DNA of 64,000 nucleotides from contig QALX01000007.1 in NCBI GenBank assembly GCA_003150485.1, forward strand, positions 62,001-126,000, read 5' to 3'. This DNA comes from Clostridiales bacterium (GTDB lineage: Bacteria > Bacillota > Clostridia > Oscillospirales > Oscillospiraceae). Positions 60,555 through 64,000 of this stretch are shown here, one piece after another; position 1 is the stretch's first letter, and each line of letters starts with the position of its first letter. Both the position numbers and the translations under genes were made by a program. Under the pieces are notes generated by a model that saw nothing but the letters and a program-made list of their open reading frames with translations, made no database searches and was not told the origin of the DNA.

Positions 60555-60622
60555 ACATCCCCTTAGCAGGTTGAACGGCGTTTTTGCTCCGCCACCTGAC
60601 CAGTCCGTATTTCTTCTTTTTC

Positions 60623-60660
60623 AAAAAGGCGGCGGAGCATTACACTCCGCCGCCTTTTCC
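60623..60660. terminator. Terminator between convergent genes
   Basis: AAAGGCGGCGGAG (60625-60637) / CTCCGCCGCCTTT (60645-60657), perfect 13-bp stem. Confidence 0.9.
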
Positions 60661-60670
60661 GACGCCCTGC

Positions 60671-61363
60671 TCAGGAACAGAACCGGTGCTTGCCGATCAC
60701 TGTCAACAGGGGCCGGGACCAGATCCACTTGCTGGTGGCCGTGGCCGGGTTGAAATAGTAGATGGCGCCGCCGGAGGGGTCCACGCCGTTGAGGGCATCC
60801 TGGGCCGCCTGGTAAGAGGAGGAAGCCACCGGCTGGTCAATCTGGCCGTCCACCATACAGGTGAATGCGCCGGGCTCGTACACCACCCCCGCCATGGTGT
60901 TGGGGAAGGAGGGGTGGGCAATCCGGTTGAGGATCACCGCCCCCACCGCCACCTGGCCGCTGTAGGGCTCCCCTCGGGCCTCCGCCGAGATCACCTTGGC
61001 CAAAAGGGCCACATCGCTCTTGGAGGTATTGGAATTGCCCGAGGAGGAACCGGAGCTGCCGCCCTGGTTCTCCATCCCCAGGGCCTTCAGGGTTGCCGGC
61101 CCCGCCACCCCGTCCGGAGTCAGGCCGTTGGACTGTTGGAAATAACGGACCGCTTTTGCGGTACCGCTGCCGAAGACGCCGTCCACGGGACCGTTGAAGT
61201 AGCCCCAGCGCCGCAGCTTAGTCTGTATCGTGGTTACAGCGTTTCCCGTGTCTCCCTGCCGGTAGCTGGCCGCCAGCGCGGGCTGGACCAGCTGGATCAT
61301 CAATGTGAAAATCAATAAGAATGTGCAAAGCAGGGCACACAGCCGTTTTCGATGCCGTATCAT
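60671..61363 (-). CDS. Spore cortex-lytic enzyme, SleB-like
   Basis: A 230-residue exported hydrolase. The signal peptide (about 1-31, ending PALAA) is followed by a peptidoglycan-binding domain (about 32-96, GDTGNAVTTIQTKLRRWGYF), a Ser/Gly/Asn linker and a Hydrolase_2 domain with the catalytic Glu in VISAEARGEPYSGQVAVGAV and ILNRIAHPSFPNT. This order is that of SleB, which degrades spore cortex during germination. No SleB partner YpeB is encoded next to it. A vegetative cell-wall hydrolase role cannot be excluded. Confidence 0.9.
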   Translation of the reverse strand: MIRHRKRLCALLCTFLLIFTLMIQLVQPALAASYRQGDTGNAVTTIQTKLRRWGYFNGPVDGVFGSGTAKAVRYFQQSNGLTPDGVAGPATLKALGMENQGGSSGSSSGNSNTSKSDVALLAKVISAEARGEPYSGQVAVGAVILNRIAHPSFPNTMAGVVYEPGAFTCMVDGQIDQPVASSSYQAAQDALNGVDPSGGAIYYFNPATATSKWIWSRPLLTVIGKHRFCS

Positions 61364-61508
61364 GCTCTCTCGCCAACCTTTCTATCAATACGGCATTATT
61401 TTGACTGATTTCCCTCCCTTTATCCTTTCCAAATAACGGAAGCACCCGTTGTTTTTTTCTTTTCTTATGATATGATAATAAAAGAAATCCATTGGAGGAG
61501 GCTGCACC

Positions 61509-62012
61509 ATGCACGACGAACTGACCCGCACCGACATCGAAAAAATGAAAGAAGAGCTCCACCAACGCCGTACCGTCACCCGGCCCCAGCTGCTGGAAGC
61601 GGTGAAGGAGGCCCGGGCCTTCGGCGACCTCAGCGAAAACTTTGAGTACAAGGCCGCCAAGCGGGAGAAAAACCAGAACGAGAGCCGAATCCGCTACCTG
61701 GAAAATATGATCAAGACCGCTGTGGTCATCAGCGACCACTCCGGCGCCGGGGAGATTGGCCTGTTTGACAAGGTCACCGTCCTCTTTGAGGAAGACGACG
61801 AGACCGAACAGTTCCAGCTGGTCACCACCCTGCGTCAGGACTCCCTCCACGGCCTCATCAGCAAGGAGTCCCCGGTGGGCAAAGCCCTGCTGGGCCGCCG
61901 GGCCGGGGACCGGGTGACCGTCCGGGTCAGCGATAGTTACTCCTATCCCCTGCGGATTCTGGCAGTGGAAAAGGGCGCCGACGACGGTTCTATCCCCATC
62001 AGCCCCTTCTGA
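61509..62012 (+). CDS. GreA/GreB-type transcription elongation factor
   Basis: A 167-residue protein with an N-terminal coiled coil carrying the acidic tip ARAFGDLSENFEYKAAKREK (compare GDLSENAEY in GreA) and a C-terminal FKBP-like domain (LFDKVTVLFEEDDETEQFQL, ISKESPVGKALLGRRAGDRV). Gre factors stimulate cleavage of backtracked RNA by RNA polymerase. The N-terminus is somewhat shorter and diverged from housekeeping GreA, so it may be a paralogue. TTGGAGGAGG precedes ATG. Confidence 0.88.
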   Translation: MHDELTRTDIEKMKEELHQRRTVTRPQLLEAVKEARAFGDLSENFEYKAAKREKNQNESRIRYLENMIKTAVVISDHSGAGEIGLFDKVTVLFEEDDETEQFQLVTTLRQDSLHGLISKESPVGKALLGRRAGDRVTVRVSDSYSYPLRILAVEKGADDGSIPISPF

Positions 62013-62026
62013 TGTTCGACTGCCCC

Positions 62027-62056
62027 TTGCCAGAGTTGCTTTTCCTGTGCTATAGT
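62027..62056 (+). promoter_or_regulatory. Promoter of the DUF6506-like gene
   Basis: TTGCCA (62027-62032), 18 bases, TATAGT (62051-62056). Confidence 0.55.
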
Positions 62057-62109
62057 GGGAGAACAAAGGGTATTCACGGAACTACATTTGAACGTCAGGA
62101 GGACTCATA

Positions 62110-62415
62110 ATGAAATTTGAATGCGCATTCATCTATGTGGCGCCCGGCTGCGACCCCGCTAAGGAGCGCACCGTCATTGAGGGCGATTCCATCAACATGA
62201 ACGTCACCGGCTGCGCCACCTACGCCCAGGCCGAGGAAATCGCCAAGGAGATGGTGGCCAAGGGCTGCTCCGCCATCGAGCTGTGCGCCGGCTTCGGCAA
62301 CGAGGGCATCGCCCGCATCAAGCGCGCCGTCGGCCCCGGCATCGCCGTGGGCGCAGTGAAGTTCGACTTCCACCCCGCCTTCGAGTTCAAAAGCGGCGAC
62401 GACATGTTCGGCTGA
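62110..62415 (+). CDS. DUF6506-like small protein
   Basis: A 101-residue cytoplasmic protein resembling DUF6506: FECAFIYVAPGCDPAKERTV at the start, AEEIAKEMVAKGCSAIELCA, then GFGNEGIARI and VAVGAVKFDFHP. The fold is predicted alpha/beta; no function is known. CAGGAGGAC precedes ATG by seven bases. Its own promoter and terminator make it a single-gene transcript. Confidence 0.75.
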   Translation: MKFECAFIYVAPGCDPAKERTVIEGDSINMNVTGCATYAQAEEIAKEMVAKGCSAIELCAGFGNEGIARIKRAVGPGIAVGAVKFDFHPAFEFKSGDDMFG

Positions 62416-62732
62416 GCCGGACCCCGACCAATCAGGCCGCAGTGTGCCGGGAAGGTGCACTGCGGCCCCTTTTCCCCTGCCGCCCCGTTCACAGATGGTT
62501 TACAAAGGGTTTCCAGCCTGTTCAAGATTTCCCACCCCCGCCCTGGTATCCTGTCATTGTCAGGATAAAGCAATGTTCCAACTCATTTCTATACTCTACT
62601 CATTGTGAAATAACACCTCCCTCTCTCTTTTTTGAAGCGCCCTGCTGTCCCATCGGATAGCGGGGCGTTTTATCGCCTGCGTATAAAAGCGCCGCCGCCG
62701 GAACCATCCGACGGCGGCTTGCTGTATTCTGC
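62416..62732. other. Intergenic region with three hairpins, possible short transcript
   Basis: GGCCGCAGTG (62435-62444) / CACTGCGGCC (62458-62467) plus TTTT terminates the DUF6506-like gene. CGCCCTGCT (62638-62646) / AGCGGGGCG (62659-62667) plus TTT is a second plus-strand hairpin with no gene in between. GCCGCCGCCGGA / TCCGACGGCGGC (about 62690-62717) terminates the minus-strand oxidoreductase. The 62475-62637 stretch contains GTTTACAAA and TATCCT and may carry a small RNA. Confidence 0.5.
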
Positions 62733-64000
62733 TTATTTCCCGAAGAGGCTGTCGTAGCTGGCCTTCCGGTTCACCTGCTCAGTGACCTGGCTCAGCTTGC
62801 TCACATCCCCCAACAGGGTCACGCCGCACAGGACGTCATCCTGGAAGAAGTATTTCTCCAGGTTTCCACGGGCGTCGTCCCGGAACTCCACGGTGCGCAG
62901 GGGCGCTTCTCCGGCGCCGGAGGCTTTGCCGATGGTGTACAGGTTCCGGCCCGCCACCTCCATGCTCATGCCGTAGATCTCCGCGGCGAAGGTGAGCTGA
63001 TCTCCCGCAGCGTTGGCGCCGGCCACCTCACCCTGACGGGAGGCCTCCGGCCACAGGGCGTAGTTCATCCCGGCGAACTCCACGCAGTCCCCGGCGCCGT
63101 ACAGGTCGGGGAGGCTGGTCTCCATCCGCTCGTTGACCACCACGGCCTTGTTCTGCTCCGCACCGGCGTCAGCGGCCAGCTGGCCGTTGGCCCGGACGCC
63201 TGCGGACACCACCACCACCTCTGCGGGCAGCGCCGTGCCGTCCTTCAGGTAGATGGTCCCGTTCTCATAGCGGTCGGTCATCGCGCCGGCGAGAATCTTC
63301 ACGCTGCCCTCTTCGAAGAAGCCCTGGAGCATGGCCGAGGCCACAGGGTCCAGCTTGTTGGCCATCAGGGCGGGCATGGCCTCCAACACAGTCACGTCAC
63401 AGCCGTACTGCTTCAGCTCCCAGGCCGCCTCCAGGCCCACAACGCCGCCGCCGATGACCACGGCCCGCTTGCCTTTTTCCAGGAACGTCCTGATCTCCTC
63501 AATGTCCCGGATGGTGCGGATGGTCTTTACTCTGGGGTCGTCATTGCCGCCGAAGGGGGGCACGAAGAAGTGGGACCCCAGGGCATAGATACACTTGTCA
63601 TATTCACAGACGGCGCCGTCCTCCAGGGTCACCCGCTTCTCGGCGGGGTTCAGGGAGACGATCTTCTTGCCCAAGGCCAGGGTGATGTTCCGCTCCGCGT
63701 ACCACGCCTGGTCGTGGAGGGTGAAATACTTGGCTCTGGCTTCGGCGTCGGTGCCGTCAAACATATGCTTGGTCAGCTGAGGCCGCTTGTAGGGCAGCTC
63801 CTCCTCGTCGGCCAGCAGGGTGATGGTACCGGTGCCGTCCCGGTCCCGGATGGCCTGGGCCGCGTTCACCGCCGCCGTACCGGCGCCCAGGATCAGGTAG
63901 CGCCGGTCGGTGTCGTGGCGCTGGATGGCCTCGGCCTCTTCTACCGGCAGGTAGTGTTCCGGGCCCACGCCGCACACCGGGCACACCGGCTCCGACGCGT
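62733..64000 (-). CDS. Rubredoxin-FAD/NAD(P) oxidoreductase (5' end beyond window)
   Basis: At least 422 residues; the N-terminus is cut by the window edge. The first residues visible, EPVCPVCGVGPEHY, are the second CxxC half of a rubredoxin domain. The rest is an FAD-dependent pyridine nucleotide-disulfide oxidoreductase: FAD motif LILGAGTAAVNAAQAI, NAD(P) motif VVIGGGVVGLEAAWEL and second FAD motif LPDLYGAGDCVEF. It resembles NADH:rubredoxin oxidoreductases, which detoxify O2 and peroxide in anaerobes. An internal Met just after the CxxC is unlikely to be the true start. Confidence 0.9.
   Translation of the reverse strand, partial: ASEPVCPVCGVGPEHYLPVEEAEAIQRHDTDRRYLILGAGTAAVNAAQAIRDRDGTGTITLLADEEELPYKRPQLTKHMFDGTDAEARAKYFTLHDQAWYAERNITLALGKKIVSLNPAEKRVTLEDGAVCEYDKCIYALGSHFFVPPFGGNDDPRVKTIRTIRDIEEIRTFLEKGKRAVVIGGGVVGLEAAWELKQYGCDVTVLEAMPALMANKLDPVASAMLQGFFEEGSVKILAGAMTDRYENGTIYLKDGTALPAEVVVVSAGVRANGQLAADAGAEQNKAVVVNERMETSLPDLYGAGDCVEFAGMNYALWPEASRQGEVAGANAAGDQLTFAAEIYGMSMEVAGRNLYTIGKASGAGEAPLRTVEFRDDARGNLEKYFFQDDVLCGVTLLGDVSKLSQVTEQVNRKASYDSLFGK

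Overview
The window reads as a GC-rich (roughly 60%) chromosome segment of an anaerobic, spore-forming Clostridia member. My best guess is the order Oscillospirales, in the Flavonifractor/Lawsonibacter/Intestinimonas neighbourhood; this is inferred from gene content, not tested. Pointers are an Rnf complex, 2-hydroxyacyl-CoA dehydratase-type proteins, SpoVT and a SleB-type cortex hydrolase, two T-box leaders, an FMN riboswitch, an Lsa/CplR-type ABC-F gene with an attenuator, and no aerobic respiratory genes. Most intergenic gaps hold a clear rho-independent hairpin, and many genes have near-consensus sigma-A promoters with 17-nt spacers.

Layout. 1-2264: the end of an rnf operon (rnfA, rnfB) with a NusG-II-domain protein and a Gx-family membrane protein. 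2472-6743: a double-ASKHA activase and a 2-hydroxyacyl-CoA dehydratase-like partner. 6781-10067: a flavodoxin-like reductase, a small acidic protein, NADP-isocitrate dehydrogenase and a D-2-hydroxyacid dehydrogenase. 10117-12760: a MarR regulator with GGTACCG operator repeats, an FMN-riboswitch-controlled riboflavin ECF S component, and small unknown proteins. 12761-13600: decayed sequence and tRNA-Leu(CAA). 13605-17185: a lipoprotein and an OmpR/HK two-component system. 17236-24516: housekeeping genes (DUF1385, prmC, recA, recX, rimO, pgsA, T-box cysS). 24632-28239: an orphan recombinase-tail-like DNA-binding protein, then a split B12-dependent methionine synthase. 28315-31357: a DEAD-box helicase and an attenuator-controlled ABC-F gene.

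31423-35205: a TAXI-type TRAP transporter on the minus strand. 35635-44357: spoVT, two paralogous three-gene ABC importers (the second behind a T-box that appears to read Trp) and asnA. 44421-47312: a hydrolase and coaBC, divergent from a probable pantothenate ECF S component. 47602-51960: a large secreted subtilisin-like protease with Ig-like repeats, followed by a lipoprotein that may be PrcB-like. 52042-55803: nitroreductase, a second flavodoxin-like reductase, and a minus-strand operon of a radical SAM protein, a proteasome-fold-like protein and a HAD phosphatase. 55944-64000: a eukaryote-type glycogen branching enzyme, nudix, signal peptidase I, YmdB, an AT-rich insert with a small secreted peptide, a SleB-like hydrolase, a GreA-type factor, a DUF6506-like protein and a rubredoxin-linked FAD oxidoreductase cut by the window edge.

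The most interesting signals are the three-segment attenuator with a six-codon leader peptide ahead of the ABC-F gene (29585-29878), the small proteasome-like protein with Ser at the nucleophile position (54292-54915), a compact structured leader ahead of the first ABC importer (36286-36349), and the protease/lipoprotein pair.
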